This document shows, in pieces, positions 51,806 to 61,729 of a stretch of 64,000 bases of DNA. Positions within the stretch are counted from its first letter, which is position 1. Each line of letters starts with the position of its first letter. A program made the position numbers and the translations under genes. The notes beneath the pieces are model-generated. The model was not told the DNA's origin. It saw nothing but the letters and a program-made list of their open reading frames with translations, and made no database searches. This DNA comes from Baaleninema simplex PCC 7105 (lineage in GTDB: Bacteria > Cyanobacteriota > Cyanobacteriia > Cyanobacteriales > Geitlerinemataceae), in contig NZ_KB235958.1 of assembly GCF_000332355.1 (NCBI RefSeq), positions 868,797-932,796 of the forward strand. The letters run 5' to 3'.

Positions 51806-53035
51806 TCACATCACCTCATCGCCATATTGCGCCACGAGGCGATCGAGAAACTCGTCTTGAGCGCGTCGGAACGGGATGACGTAATCTTCGCCGCCATCGA
51901 TCGCTGCGAACCAGACCAAACCGAGATCGCGGGTCGGAATTGCCCCCGCCAGGGCGCTAACGTTCCACAACGTCCCTGTTTTTACGATCGCCCCTTTCGG
52001 AATCCGCCGGTCTTCGAGAGTTCCCCCATCGCGGCCGGAAACGGGAAACACATCGGCAACCGTCCGACCGTCCGCAGCTAACCGACGCTGAATTGCGGCG
52101 AAGAGGGCGCAAGCCGCCCTCGGCGAGATGCGGTTGTTCTGTCCCAACCCCGAACCGTTGACGAGTTGGATTTCTGTCGGGGGAACCCCTGCCAAGCGTG
52201 CGGCCCGACGAGCGACCGTCGCCCCGCCCCCCAACTGAGTCGCCAACGTTTCAGCCATGACGTTGTTACTGTACACGTTCATCTGCTTCAAAAGGGTCAG
52301 CAGCGGTCGAGATCGATGCCGGTATAGCAATCTCCCGACGGACGGGTTGTCGTCTGCCGAGCGGACTTCCCCGAGAATATCTAACTGCGGTTTGGGAAGT
52401 GGTTTGGCAGAGTTCGCCGATAAACGCTTGTAGGCGTTTTCGAGATCCGGCGTCCACTGTCGCGCGTCGAACGCCCGTTCGAGAAGGGTTCCGGCGGCAA
52501 TAGGGTCGTCTTTAAAATTCATCGAGAACGTCGAGCCAACCCTGAGATCCCCCGAGACTCGTTGAATTCCCTGCCGTTGTAACTCGATCGCCACCGCGAT
52601 CGCATCTTCCCACACGAACATCGGATCGCCCCCTCCCGCGATCGCCAGATCGCCATCGAGAGTTCCGTTATTGAGGGTTCCCGTGCCATAAAAAGCCGTC
52701 TCGAAAGTGCGATCGCCGCCCCAAGTTTCCAAAGCGACGAGAGACGTAGCGACCTTCGTAATCGACGCGGCCGGTAGGGGAACCGTACCGCGATGGGATG
52801 CGAGGACGCGAGTTCCCGCTTGGAGCCAAAGTCCCTGATTTTCGGGAGCGAACCCTCGAGACGAGAGACGTCGTACATAGCGATCGACGAGCTGCTGGGC
52901 GGGTGGGTCTGTGTCAGTCGAGAACGCCAGTCCCGGCGCTTCCAACAACGGCGAGAGCGATCGCGGAGGGGGCAGCGTCGTTCCCGTCGTTTCTAACCAG
53001 AGCGCTACCGCTCCCGACGCCACCAAACTCAGCAT
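51806..53035 (-). CDS. dacB: D-alanyl-D-alanine carboxypeptidase/endopeptidase (PBP4, family S13)
   Basis: 409 residues from the ATG at 53035, chosen for GGAGG upstream. It trims peptide cross-links of peptidoglycan outside the cell membrane. The penicillin-binding motifs are SITK (catalytic Ser and Lys, in PLPAASITKVATSLVALETW), SNN in MNVYSNNVMAETLATQLGG, and KTGT in AIVKTGTLWNVSAL. The long insert between SxxK and SxN marks the PBP4/DacB class. A hydrophobic N-terminus (MLSLVASGAVALWL) can act as a signal or anchor. It lies 72 bases after the secreted DUF6816-like gene's start on the same strand. Confidence 0.9.
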   Translation of the reverse strand: MLSLVASGAVALWLETTGTTLPPPRSLSPLLEAPGLAFSTDTDPPAQQLVDRYVRRLSSRGFAPENQGLWLQAGTRVLASHRGTVPLPAASITKVATSLVALETWGGDRTFETAFYGTGTLNNGTLDGDLAIAGGGDPMFVWEDAIAVAIELQRQGIQRVSGDLRVGSTFSMNFKDDPIAAGTLLERAFDARQWTPDLENAYKRLSANSAKPLPKPQLDILGEVRSADDNPSVGRLLYRHRSRPLLTLLKQMNVYSNNVMAETLATQLGGGATVARRAARLAGVPPTEIQLVNGSGLGQNNRISPRAACALFAAIQRRLAADGRTVADVFPVSGRDGGTLEDRRIPKGAIVKTGTLWNVSALAGAIPTRDLGLVWFAAIDGGEDYVIPFRRAQDEFLDRLVAQYGDEVM

Positions 53036-53140
53036 TTTTTCCACCTCCGTCGGATGTGCCAACAGTCGTTTTCAGTCGAGTTTCTCATTGCAGTTGGAGT
53101 GGTCTGGTAAAATTTGGGAGGCTTATACAAGATTCGATCG

Positions 53141-54151
53141 ATGGCATTGAACAGGGCAAGGATTGCAGTAGATGCGATGGGCGGAGACTATGCCCCCGAT
53201 GAAATCGTTTCTGGGGCGCTGCGAGCGCACGACGAACTCGACGTGGACGTTCAGCTCGTCGGCGATCCCGAAACGATCGAAGCATCCCTAGAACGACAAG
53301 GTCTATCTTCCAATATCCAGATTATCCCCGCAGATGGGGTCGTCGAAATGCACGAAGAGGCGTTAACGGGGATTAAGCGCAAGCCCAAAGCATCCGTCAA
53401 CGTTGCCATGGAGTTGGTCAAACAAGGACAAGCCGATGCTGTCGTGTCCGCCGGACATTCCGGTGCGTCGATGGCCTCGGCTCTCTTGCGCCTGGGGCGA
53501 CTCCCCGGCATCGATCGCCCGGCCATCGGTGCGGTGTTTCCCACGATGGACCCCAGCAAATCCGTACTGATTTTAGACGTCGGTGCGATCGTCGATTGCC
53601 GCCCCAAATATCTCGAACAGTTCGCCCTTCTCGGCACGATTTACAGTCAATGCGTCCTCGGACGCCCCGATCCGAAAGTCGGTTTGCTCAATATTGGCGA
53701 AGAAGCCTCCAAAGGCAACGATCTCGCCGTTCGTACGTATCAAATGCTGGCCGACAACCCTCGCATTCCCTTCGTGGGGAACGCCGAAGGTCGCGACATC
53801 CTCTCGGGTAATTTCGACGTCATCGTTTGCGACGGTTTTGTCGGGAACGTTCTGTTGAAATTTGCCGAAGCGATCGGCAACGTGCTGTTGCAATTGTGTC
53901 AAGAAGAGTTGCTGCGGGATCTCGACGATCGCGATCTCTCTCATATCGCTCCCAACCTCAAACGGCTCAAACAGCGCATCGACTACGTCGAACACGGTGG
54001 GGGTTTACTCCTAGGCGTCAACGGAATCTGCGTGATCGGTCACGGTAGCTCTCACGCCATGACGATTTTCAACGCCGTTCGCTTGGCGAAAAACGCAGTA
54101 AACAACCGCGCGATCGAACGCATTCAAGAAAAGCACCTCGTCGAACAGTAA
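53141..54151 (+). CDS. plsX: Phosphate acyltransferase PlsX
   Basis: 336 residues from the ATG at 53141 (MALNRARIAVDAMGGDYAPD). It turns acyl-ACP into acyl-phosphate, the acyl donor for PlsY in phosphatidic acid synthesis. The VDAMGGDYAP start, the VSAGHSGASMASALLRLGR stretch (about 105-123) and VEHGGGLLLGVNGICVIGHG near the end are strongly conserved in PlsX. It heads the cluster plsX-fabH-fabD-plsC, an arrangement that recurs in cyanobacteria and ties fatty-acid supply to membrane lipid synthesis. Confidence 0.95.
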   Translation: MALNRARIAVDAMGGDYAPDEIVSGALRAHDELDVDVQLVGDPETIEASLERQGLSSNIQIIPADGVVEMHEEALTGIKRKPKASVNVAMELVKQGQADAVVSAGHSGASMASALLRLGRLPGIDRPAIGAVFPTMDPSKSVLILDVGAIVDCRPKYLEQFALLGTIYSQCVLGRPDPKVGLLNIGEEASKGNDLAVRTYQMLADNPRIPFVGNAEGRDILSGNFDVIVCDGFVGNVLLKFAEAIGNVLLQLCQEELLRDLDDRDLSHIAPNLKRLKQRIDYVEHGGGLLLGVNGICVIGHGSSHAMTIFNAVRLAKNAVNNRAIERIQEKHLVEQ

Positions 54152-54309
54152 ACGGACTCGACGTGAGGTTTGTCGGAGACTTTGCTCGAAAAAGAACTGG
54201 CACGACGGCCGAGTCTTCGGTTTTGCTGGCAGAACGCAGTTCTTTCTCGCCTAAAGTTCGACCCCGAAGCGAGGACGGTGAGGGATACAACATACAGATC
54301 GAGTAACAG

Positions 54310-55314
54310 ATGACGACATTAGGTATTGCAATTACGGGTAGTGGCGGGTCGACCCCAAACACGAGATTAGATAACGATACGTTAAGCCAGATCGTAGAGA
54401 CCTCGGACGAGTGGATTTCGACGCGCACGGGAATTCGCCAACGGCGTTTGGCCAGTCCAGAGATGTCTCTGTCCGAACTCGCGGCGGCTGCCGCTCAGGA
54501 GGCGTTGGAGATGGCCGGTTTGAGTCCGTCGGAGGTGGATTTGGTCGTCCTCGCGACCTCGACGCCAGACGATCTTTTCGGAAGTGCCAGTCGCGTCCAA
54601 CACCGTATCGGCGCACCGCAAGCGGTCGCCTTCGATTTGACTGCGGCTTGTTCGGGATTCGTATTTGGATTGGTGACGGTCGCGCAGTTTTTGCGGACGG
54701 GGGTTTATCGTAACGCCGTGTTGATCGGTGCCGATATTTTGTCGCGTTGGGTCGATTGGTCGGATCGCCGGACTTGCGTGTTGTTTGGGGACGGTGCGGG
54801 TGCTGTCGTGTTGCAAAGGACTTCACCCGAGGACGATGGACTGTTGGGGTTCGAGTTGCGGAGTAACGGCGCGCAAAACGGTTGTCTGACGCTGGATTAC
54901 AGTCATCGATCGCACGCTCTGGTCGAGAATCTCGAGGTCAGCCAGGGGAACTACAGCCGCATTGCGATGAACGGCCAAGAGATCTATAAGTTTGCGGTGA
55001 AGAAAGTTCCTGAAGCGATCGAAAAAGCCCTGTTCCGAGCGAACTTGACCAATGAAGATCTCGATTGGTTGTTGCTTCACCAGGCGAACCAACGTATCTT
55101 AGATGCCGTGGCCAAGCGGTTGAACGTTCCGAGCGAGAAGGTGATTAGCAATTTGGCTCGCTACGGAAATACGTCGGCTGCGTCGATTCCACTGGCTCTC
55201 GACGAAGCCGTGCGATCGCACCAAATTCAGACCGGCGACACGATCGCCGCCTCGGGATTTGGAGCGGGGTTGACCTGGGGGGCGGCAATTGTGAAATGGG
55301 GTGGAGCGGCTTAG
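54310..55314 (+). CDS. fabH: 3-oxoacyl-ACP synthase III
   Basis: 334 residues. It condenses acetyl-CoA with malonyl-ACP, the first step of fatty-acid synthesis. The triad is Cys114 in TAACSGFVFG, His in LLLHQANQRI and Asn in ARYGNTSAASIPLALDE. The N-terminal TSDEWISTRTGIRQRR is diagnostic for FabH. It starts 158 bases after plsX; the gap has no terminator, so the two may be co-transcribed. Confidence 0.96.
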   Translation: MTTLGIAITGSGGSTPNTRLDNDTLSQIVETSDEWISTRTGIRQRRLASPEMSLSELAAAAAQEALEMAGLSPSEVDLVVLATSTPDDLFGSASRVQHRIGAPQAVAFDLTAACSGFVFGLVTVAQFLRTGVYRNAVLIGADILSRWVDWSDRRTCVLFGDGAGAVVLQRTSPEDDGLLGFELRSNGAQNGCLTLDYSHRSHALVENLEVSQGNYSRIAMNGQEIYKFAVKKVPEAIEKALFRANLTNEDLDWLLLHQANQRILDAVAKRLNVPSEKVISNLARYGNTSAASIPLALDEAVRSHQIQTGDTIAASGFGAGLTWGAAIVKWGGAA

Positions 55315-55481
55315 GGGCTAGCGATCGCGGTTTAACGGGCGTCGCGATCGGGGTTCGTCCCGAATGTTGTAAGATGCTCGACCGGACGAGAGTTCGAGTG
55401 TAGGTTCTGTCGAACGGGTCGGCCAGAGCGAACGGGCTTTCGTCGAGCGAACGTTAATTAGAAAAGTTTGAAGTAGTGACG

Positions 55482-56363
55482 ATGAAAACAGCTTGGGTAT
55501 TTCCAGGGCAAGGGTCTCAAACGACAGGAATGGGGGTCGATTTAGCCGAACTGCCAGTGGCTGCTGAAAAATTCCAGCAAGCTGAGTCGATTTTAGGTTG
55601 GTCGGTACTCGAAAACTGTCGCACGGGCGACAATTTATCGCAAACTCTGTACACCCAACCTTGTTTGTATACGATCGAATGTATTCTCGTGGATTTGTTA
55701 CGGGAGCGGGGAGAACGACCCGACGCCGTCGCCGGTCACAGTTTGGGGGAATACGTGGCGTTGTACGCCGCTGGTGCGATCGATTTCGAGACGGGGTTGA
55801 AGTTGGTCAAACGCCGTGCGGAATTGATGAACGAGGCCGAAGAAGGGTCGATGGTCGCTTTGATGAAGTTCGATCGCGAACAGTTAGACGCGGCGATCGC
55901 AGAAACGGACGGCGTGGTTCTGGCTAACGATAACAGTCCGCTTCAGGTGGTGGTTTCGGGAACTTCCGAGGCGATCGAAACGGTATTATCGAAGGTGAAA
56001 GTCCGCCGCTCGGTTCGTCTCGATGTATCTGGTGCGTTCCACTCGCCGCTGATGGAAAAAGCCGCACGAGCCTTCGATACCGTTCTCGAACCGGTGGGAT
56101 TTTCGGACGCGACGGTTCCTCTGTTGTCGAACGTCGAACCGACCCCCGAAACGCAAGCCGACGCTCTGAAATCTCGCTTACAGCAGCAAATGACGGGGCC
56201 GGTTCGCTGGCGGGAAATTTCCCTCCGTCTTTCTGGTGAGGGGATCGAGCGCGTCGTCGAAGTGGGACCGGGGAAAGTGCTGACGGGATTGATCGGCCGT
56301 ACTTGTACGGATTTAACGTTAGAAAATGTCGGAACGCTCGAACAGTTAAACGATCGAGGCTAA
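55482..56363 (+). CDS. fabD: Malonyl-CoA:ACP transacylase
   Basis: 293 residues from the ATG at 55482; a GTG two codons earlier is possible. It loads malonyl groups onto ACP. The oxyanion loop is FPGQGSQTTGMG (about 7-18), the catalytic Ser is in VAGHSLGEYVAL (Ser87) and the His is in SGAFHSPLMEKAA. Length and motif order are standard for FabD. It lies third in the lipid cluster, 167 bases after fabH. Confidence 0.96.
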   Translation: MKTAWVFPGQGSQTTGMGVDLAELPVAAEKFQQAESILGWSVLENCRTGDNLSQTLYTQPCLYTIECILVDLLRERGERPDAVAGHSLGEYVALYAAGAIDFETGLKLVKRRAELMNEAEEGSMVALMKFDREQLDAAIAETDGVVLANDNSPLQVVVSGTSEAIETVLSKVKVRRSVRLDVSGAFHSPLMEKAARAFDTVLEPVGFSDATVPLLSNVEPTPETQADALKSRLQQQMTGPVRWREISLRLSGEGIERVVEVGPGKVLTGLIGRTCTDLTLENVGTLEQLNDRG

Positions 56364-56540
56364 AGCTTTTTTTTGAGGATTTTGTCGGTTTTAGGGTAGA
56401 AAATCTCCACCCAGTTTACTTTTTTAGATTGAAGCGATCGCTTAAATTTAAGGGTTTTAAATCCTAAATTCTAACGCCTTAATATTTTTTGAGCGTTCGA
56501 TCTACAAAATTCAAGTACTGGTTTAGTTCGATCCGAAAAG

Positions 56541-56684
56541 CCCCTCTATCCCCCCAATCATCCCCCCAACCATCCCCCCAACTCCCCTTTCAAAGGGGGG
56601 CGAAGGGGGGATAGGGGGCTAAGGGGGGATGTGGTGAAGACTTCTTGAAACTCAGCCTTATTGAAAGAAAACGGATTCCGTATA
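56541..56684. repeat. Dispersed G/C-tract repeat, inverted copy
   Basis: C-rich words (ATCCCCCCAA, several times) face G-rich words (AAGGGGGGCGAAGGGGGGAT), so the region can fold on itself. It ends in CGGATTCCGTAT, the complement of the ATACGGAATCCG found at 8538 and 20424. It sits in a 575-base gap between fabD and plsC whose remaining right part is very AT-rich with no gene. Confidence 0.6.
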
Positions 56685-56939
56685 ACTTCGTTAAAAAAGG
56701 CAGAAAAGACCCTAAAGATGGCATTATTTGATTTGAAATTCGTTTGTTTAAAACATCGATTTAAAAAATTAAATATAATTATCCAAAATCGAAAAAAACA
56801 GATCGTTCAAAAAATAAATATTCTTCCAATACAATTGGATCGATCGAGAAAAAACAATTGCATTGATTTTTGTATAAACTGTTAACAGCATTTCGTCAAA
56901 TTTCCTGTCAAACCTATCCATCCAATCCAGCAATCGAAC

Positions 56940-57578
56940 ATGGGTCGAAACCGCGAACCTGGCATTAGTCTCGCCTTGTACCACCTCTTCAAATGGTCGG
57001 TGGTCAGCCCGATGTTGCACGGCTACTTTCGCGGGCGAGTATTCGGCATTGAAAACGTCCCCAAAAGCGGGCCGGTCGTCGTGGCTAGCAACCACGCCAG
57101 TTTCTTCGACCCGCCCATCGTCGCCTGTAGTGTCCGGCGTCCGGTGGCGTTCATGGCCAAAGAAGAACTATTTTCAATTCCCGTCTTCAAACAGGCTATT
57201 CAACTGTACGGCGCGTATCCCGTCAAACGAAAAGCGGTCGATCGCCAAGCCATCCGCCAAGCCCTCGACTATCTCGAAAACGGCTGGGCGACGGGGATAT
57301 TTTTATCGGGAACGCGCACGCGCGACGGAAAAATCCCCCATCCCCAACTCGGGGCTGCCCTCATCGCCGCCAAAGCCCAAGCTCCCGTTCTGCCCGTTTC
57401 TCTTTGGGGAACCCAAGATATCTTTCCGTCGGGATCGAAAATTCCCAGACCCGTTCCCGTCACCGTCCGCATCGGCGAGGCGATCGCCCCTCCAGAAAAC
57501 CGCGATCGCGAGACCTTACAAGCCTTCACCCAAGACTGTGCCGACCGCATCGAACGACTGCACGCTCTCGGACGTTGA
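56940..57578 (+). CDS. plsC: 1-acyl-sn-glycerol-3-phosphate acyltransferase
   Basis: 212 residues. It makes phosphatidic acid from lysophosphatidic acid at the membrane. The HX4D motif is SNHASFFDPPIV (His and Asp about residue 51-56). The second substrate motif is GIFLSGTRTRDG, where Ser replaces the usual Glu of EGTR but Gly-Thr-Arg is kept. A hydrophobic N-terminal stretch and PVLPVSLWGT complete the family pattern. It lies at the end of the plsX-fabH-fabD cluster, though a 575-base gap precedes it, so it may have its own promoter. Confidence 0.92.
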   Translation: MGRNREPGISLALYHLFKWSVVSPMLHGYFRGRVFGIENVPKSGPVVVASNHASFFDPPIVACSVRRPVAFMAKEELFSIPVFKQAIQLYGAYPVKRKAVDRQAIRQALDYLENGWATGIFLSGTRTRDGKIPHPQLGAALIAAKAQAPVLPVSLWGTQDIFPSGSKIPRPVPVTVRIGEAIAPPENRDRETLQAFTQDCADRIERLHALGR

Positions 57579-57664
57579 GGAGGGTCTATTTTCGGGCGCA
57601 GACGAGGGTACTCTACAATCGGGACGAACACGCTCGAACGCCGCCGTTCAAACTAAAAATTCCT

Positions 57665-58405
57665 ATGAGCAAGCACGTCGAAGTTCTTTCAAGCTCGTCG
57701 GCCCTGGTCGATCGCACCTTGCAAATCGTCGTCGAAGAAATCCACCGCGCCCTCGAACAGCGCGATCGCGCGACGGTGGTTCTGTCGGGTGGGAACACTC
57801 CCAAACCCCTTTACGAAGCCCTCGCCCAAGAAGATCTGCCGTGGTCGAAAATTTACGTTTTTTGGGGAGACGAACGTTACGTTCCGGCTGACGATCCCGC
57901 CAGCAACCAGCGTATGGCGCGTCAGACCTGGCTCGATAACGTTCCCATACCTGCCGAAAACGTTCGTCCGATGATGACCGACGGCGACAGCCCCGAAGCC
58001 GACGCTCAGCGGTACGAAGCTCAGCTGCGGGAATTTTTCGGCCTCGAACCCGGTGATTTCCCCGTGTTCGACGTCATGCTGTTGGGCATGGGGGACGACG
58101 GCCACACGGCATCGCTGTTTCCCCAGACCGATGCCCTACAAGTGTGCGATCGCGCCGTAACCGTCGGGAACAAAGACGGACAGCCACGTTTGACCCTAAC
58201 CGTACCCGTGCTGAACTTGTCTCGCTGCGTTATCTTTATGGTAGCGGGCGCGAACAAACAAACAGCGCTGTCCCACGTTTTCGCACCTGACGGCGACGAA
58301 GACGCCTATCCTTCCCGGCTCGTGCAGCCCCTGAACGGGACGTTGTGGTGGCTTCTCGACCCCGAAGCCGGATCGAGTATTTCTGTTACCGATCGCCGAG
58401 GGTAA
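57665..58405 (+). CDS. pgl: 6-phosphogluconolactonase
   Basis: 246 residues from the ATG at 57665 (MSKHVEVLSSSSALVDRTLQ); the open frame extends far upstream only as an overlap with plsC. It hydrolyses 6-phosphogluconolactone in the oxidative pentose phosphate pathway. Family motifs are VVLSGGNTPKPLYEAL, FWGDERYVPADDPASN and LLGMGDDGHTASLFP, which form the sugar-phosphate site. It starts 86 bases after plsC. Confidence 0.95.
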   Translation: MSKHVEVLSSSSALVDRTLQIVVEEIHRALEQRDRATVVLSGGNTPKPLYEALAQEDLPWSKIYVFWGDERYVPADDPASNQRMARQTWLDNVPIPAENVRPMMTDGDSPEADAQRYEAQLREFFGLEPGDFPVFDVMLLGMGDDGHTASLFPQTDALQVCDRAVTVGNKDGQPRLTLTVPVLNLSRCVIFMVAGANKQTALSHVFAPDGDEDAYPSRLVQPLNGTLWWLLDPEAGSSISVTDRRG

Positions 58406-58495
58406 TCCTTTCGGTTGTCGTTCCTCCGACAGTGTGGCTGCAAGCGGAATCTGCGATCGCGCAGCTTTCCTCTCTGTCCCGATCCTCGACACACC

Positions 58496-59092
58496 ATGAT
58501 CGTCTGCCCGAACTGTAACCATCAAAATCCTCAAGGTGCGGCTCAGTGCGAAGCCTGCTATACCCCGCTGCCTCAAGCGGATACCTGTCCCGACTGCGGG
58601 GCGTCGGTGCTAGTGGGGGCAAGCTTTTGCGGCCAGTGTGGAGTGGCTCTGGCTTGCCAAAGTTCGGGCGTCCACGCAGCGGTTCGTCTGACAAACGGTA
58701 ATGCGGCTGCACTGTCGGCAGATACGGTCAACACCTGCATCGATCCCGAGACGCGAATTCAACCGTCTGCGGCTCGACTGATTCACGTCCAGACGGATAC
58801 GGCGATCGCGTTGCCGCCTCATCTCGACGTGGTTCGCATTGGCAAACCGAACGATCGCCTCGCTCCCGACCTCGATGTATCGGGCTTTCCCCATTCTGAA
58901 TTCGTCTCTCGCGTTCACGCCGAAATTCGTCTCGATGCCCAAAGCTATTATATTGAAGATATCGGGAGTTCTAATGGGACTTATATTAACCACTTACCGT
59001 TAGCTCGGGGCAACCGCCACCGCCTACAACCGGGCGATCGCATCGCGCTTGGCAAGGGCGATCTCGTAACGTTCGTGTTTCAACTGGTTTGA
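58496..59092 (+). CDS. Double zinc-ribbon plus FHA domain protein
   Basis: 198 residues from the ATG at 58496. Residues 1-60 hold two four-Cys zinc ribbons (CPNCNHQNPQGAAQCEAC and CPDCGASVLVGASFCGQC). The FHA domain occupies about 100-195: VRIGKPNDRL, FVSRVHAEIRLD and DIGSSNGTYIN, with the Arg, Ser-Arg-x-His and Asn residues that bind phosphothreonine. It probably reads Ser/Thr-kinase signals. It is followed by a second FHA gene and a pilin-like gene, with 72 bases to the next. Confidence 0.88.
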   Translation: MIVCPNCNHQNPQGAAQCEACYTPLPQADTCPDCGASVLVGASFCGQCGVALACQSSGVHAAVRLTNGNAAALSADTVNTCIDPETRIQPSAARLIHVQTDTAIALPPHLDVVRIGKPNDRLAPDLDVSGFPHSEFVSRVHAEIRLDAQSYYIEDIGSSNGTYINHLPLARGNRHRLQPGDRIALGKGDLVTFVFQLV

Positions 59093-59164
59093 ACGATCGA
59101 ACGTGACTCGAATCGCCTCGGATTTTTTGTTTAGGTTGCGTCTATCTCTATCCCTCTGACCCGC

Positions 59165-59614
59165 GTGATTACTCTAACCTTGCTTCACCCCCATCAGCTA
59201 CTTCCGCTCAAACGCTGGACGTTCGATCGCGAAACGGTCGTACGTGTCGGTCGCGCTCCGGACAATCACGTCGTTCTCTACAGTGCGGTCGTCTCGCGAC
59301 ATCATTTAGAACTGCGATACGAAGACCGACATTGGATGATGGTCAATTTGGGAACGAACGGCACTTATCTCGACGATAAATTGATTGCGACGAAGCAGGT
59401 CGAAGACGGCGCGATCGTTCGATTGGCACGCACGGGGCCGAAACTTCAAGTTCACGTGACCGCTCCGCCACCGCTCTCTCCAGCCAAACAACTCTTGCAA
59501 ATCCTCGACAAACCGATGGCAGAAGACGAAGACCCCACGGAAAAGTGCGTCCATCACAAAACCCGCGTTTTGAAAGACAGTCCAGCGAAAGTTCCTCCCG
59601 AAAACAACAAATGA
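59165..59614 (+). CDS. FHA domain protein
   Basis: 149 residues from a GTG at 59165. The FHA domain covers residues 1-95: VVRVGRAPDNHVVL, AVVSRHHLELRYED and NLGTNGTYLDDK, again with all phosphothreonine-binding residues. The tail (110-149) is charged with HHKTRVLKDSP, probably disordered. Its stop overlaps the next ATG (ATGA at 59611-59614), so the pilin-like protein is translationally coupled to it. Confidence 0.88.
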   Translation: MITLTLLHPHQLLPLKRWTFDRETVVRVGRAPDNHVVLYSAVVSRHHLELRYEDRHWMMVNLGTNGTYLDDKLIATKQVEDGAIVRLARTGPKLQVHVTAPPPLSPAKQLLQILDKPMAEDEDPTEKCVHHKTRVLKDSPAKVPPENNK

Positions 59615-60522
59615 TAGGTTCACTGCTGCGATCGCTCCCTCGTGATGGCTTCGGTTCGACTGGCAACGTTTCCTTAGCGGCCGTAGCGAGTCTGGTTTTG
59701 ATAGGAGGTTTGGCAGCGACGGATCGCGCCCGGGCCGCCGTCCCTTCTCCCTCACCGCTCGTTCTCGCCCAAGCGAGCGATCGCAACCTTTCACGAGCTC
59801 TCTGGGGACAGTGGTTCGCACCTGGCGGCTTGGCCGGACAAGATCTAACCTTCGTTTTCACTCCAGACGGCACGCTGCATTTTATCGTGACCCTGCCACG
59901 CGGACGTATGGCCGCTCAGGAATTCAGCTATCGCGTCGCTCCCGGCTCGCCGCTCCATCTCGATCTGACTCTACCCGACGGTTCTGTCGTTCCCACCGTT
60001 GCCGAAGTGACGCCAGAGGGTCGCCTGCGGGTTCAAATCGACGGCACGAATCCCGATCGGCCACGACCGCAACAGTTGAGCGAGACCGCGACAGTCTTCG
60101 ATCGCCTGTCCGATTCGACGGCGTTACCCACCTCCCTCGTCGAAGCTAACACCCTCGACGACCTGTTTACCCTCAGTCGCCGACAGCGCACCTACTATCT
60201 GGAATTTCGCACCTTTGCCGATTCGATCGCGGCGTTGAACGCTGACGTTCCCTCAGAAACTGACGATTACCGTTTCGCCATTGTCTTCGAGGGCGATCGC
60301 TCCGATAGCGTTCGCATCACTGCCACCGCCAAACGTGCCGATCTCCACAGTTTTACCAGCGGCGTGTTTATGGTTCCCAACGAACGCGGGTTAGAAATTT
60401 CGACCATGGCCGTCTGTCGCAGCGACAACCCCACCTCCGAAGCGCCGCCGATGCCGGTCCCGCCGCCGGACAGTTCGGGGGAAGTCACCTGTGCGCCGGG
60501 TTCTCATCGGATTCGCCGTTAA
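59611..60522 (+). CDS. Type IV pilin-like G/H family secreted protein
   Basis: 303 residues from the ATG at 59611, which overlaps the FHA stop codon. A long N-terminal region has a hydrophobic helix (about 19-40) and an Ala-rich cut site (RARAAVPS), so it should be exported. A beta-rich part (about 60-165) contains LWGQWFAPGGL and LTFVFTPDGTLHF. The next part, LSRRQRTYYLEFRTFADSIA then DDYRFAIVFE, matches the C-terminal pilin-like domain of the cyanobacterial G/H family, but the pilin-type N-terminal helix with prepilin cleavage site is absent. Two Cys near the end may form a disulfide. Confidence 0.7.
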   Translation: MIGSLLRSLPRDGFGSTGNVSLAAVASLVLIGGLAATDRARAAVPSPSPLVLAQASDRNLSRALWGQWFAPGGLAGQDLTFVFTPDGTLHFIVTLPRGRMAAQEFSYRVAPGSPLHLDLTLPDGSVVPTVAEVTPEGRLRVQIDGTNPDRPRPQQLSETATVFDRLSDSTALPTSLVEANTLDDLFTLSRRQRTYYLEFRTFADSIAALNADVPSETDDYRFAIVFEGDRSDSVRITATAKRADLHSFTSGVFMVPNERGLEISTMAVCRSDNPTSEAPPMPVPPPDSSGEVTCAPGSHRIRR

Positions 60523-60615
60523 CTCAAAACGTCCCGTTTCGAGTTATCCTCGATCGGGTTTCGATCGATCTAGAAACTCGTTAAACATTTCAGTTCAAGG
60601 AGGACTCGAACGACG

Positions 60616-61698
60616 ATGACTCATGCAGAGCGCCAACCCCGTCGGCTGCTGGTGACGGGTGGAGCGGGATTTATCGGCTCGAACTTTACGCGCTACTGGT
60701 GCGATCGCTACCCCGGCGATCGCGTCGTCGTTCTCGATGCCCTCACCTACGCGGGCAATTTGGCCAATCTCGAAGGGTTAGCCGAAACAGGCAATTTCCG
60801 GTTCGTCCGGGGTGACATTGGCGATCGCGCCCTCGTCGATACCTTATTCGCTGAAGAACAGATCGATACTGTGGCACACTTTGCCGCCGAATCCCACGTC
60901 GATCGCTCCATCCTCGAACCCGACGCCTTCGTTCGAACCAACGTGGTGGGAACTTTTACCCTCCTCGAAGCCTTCCGTCACCACCTCGCCAACCGTTCCG
61001 ACGCGAATCGCTGCCGCTTCCTCCACGTCTCTACAGACGAAGTGTACGGAAGCCTCGCCCCGGACGACCCACCGTTTTCTGAAACGACCCCCTACGCCCC
61101 CAACAGTCCTTACTCGGCCTCGAAAGCGGGCAGCGACCACCTCGCTCGCGCCTATTACCATACCTATAACCTGCCGACCGTCATCACCAACTGCTCGAAC
61201 AATTACGGTCCGTACCACTTTCCCGAAAAGCTGATTCCTCTGATGTGCATCAACATCTTGCTCGGAAAACCGCTTCCGGTATACGGCGACGGGCAGAACG
61301 TTCGCGATTGGCTCTACGTCGGCGATCACTGTCGCGCCCTCGATACGGTCATCCATCGCGGACAACTGGGGGAAACCTATAATATCGGCGGTAATAACGA
61401 AGTGAAAAATATCGATTTGGTGCGGACGATCTGTCGGTTGATGGACGAGATGGCGCCAGATTTACCCGTGAAACCGAGCGAAAATTTGATTACCTTCGTC
61501 AAAGATCGTCCCGGTCACGATCGCCGCTATGCGATCGACTCGACGAAGTTGCAAACCTCGTTAGGTTGGCAACCGTCGGTGACGGTCGAGGAAGGATTGC
61601 GAAAAACCGTACGGTGGTATTTGGACGATGAGGATTGGTGGAAACCCTTGCTGTCTGAGGAATATCAGAGTTACTACGCTCAGGTGTACGGCGAGTAA
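60616..61698 (+). CDS. rfbB: dTDP-glucose 4,6-dehydratase
   Basis: 360 residues; AAGGAGG lies upstream of the ATG. It converts dTDP-glucose to dTDP-4-keto-6-deoxyglucose for rhamnose and other deoxysugars of surface polysaccharides. The NAD-binding loop is [12 protein letters not shown] (13-24), the catalytic Asp-Glu pair is in [10 protein letters not shown], and the Tyr-Lys pair is in [33 protein letters not shown] is also diagnostic. The other rml/rfb genes are not in the window. Confidence 0.95.
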   Translation: MTHAERQPRRLLVTGGAGFIGSNFTRYWCDRYPGDRVVVLDALTYAGNLANLEGLAETGNFRFVRGDIGDRALVDTLFAEEQIDTVAHFAAESHVDRSILEPDAFVRTNVVGTFTLLEAFRHHLANRSDANRCRFLHVSTDEVYGSLAPDDPPFSETTPYAPNSPYSASKAGSDHLARAYYHTYNLPTVITNCSNNYGPYHFPEKLIPLMCINILLGKPLPVYGDGQNVRDWLYVGDHCRALDTVIHRGQLGETYNIGGNNEVKNIDLVRTICRLMDEMAPDLPVKPSENLITFVKDRPGHDRRYAIDSTKLQTSLGWQPSVTVEEGLRKTVRWYLDDEDWWKPLLSEEYQSYYAQVYGE

Positions 61699-61729
61699 CG
61701 CGATTCGACAGACGGCGAGCGATCGTCAA

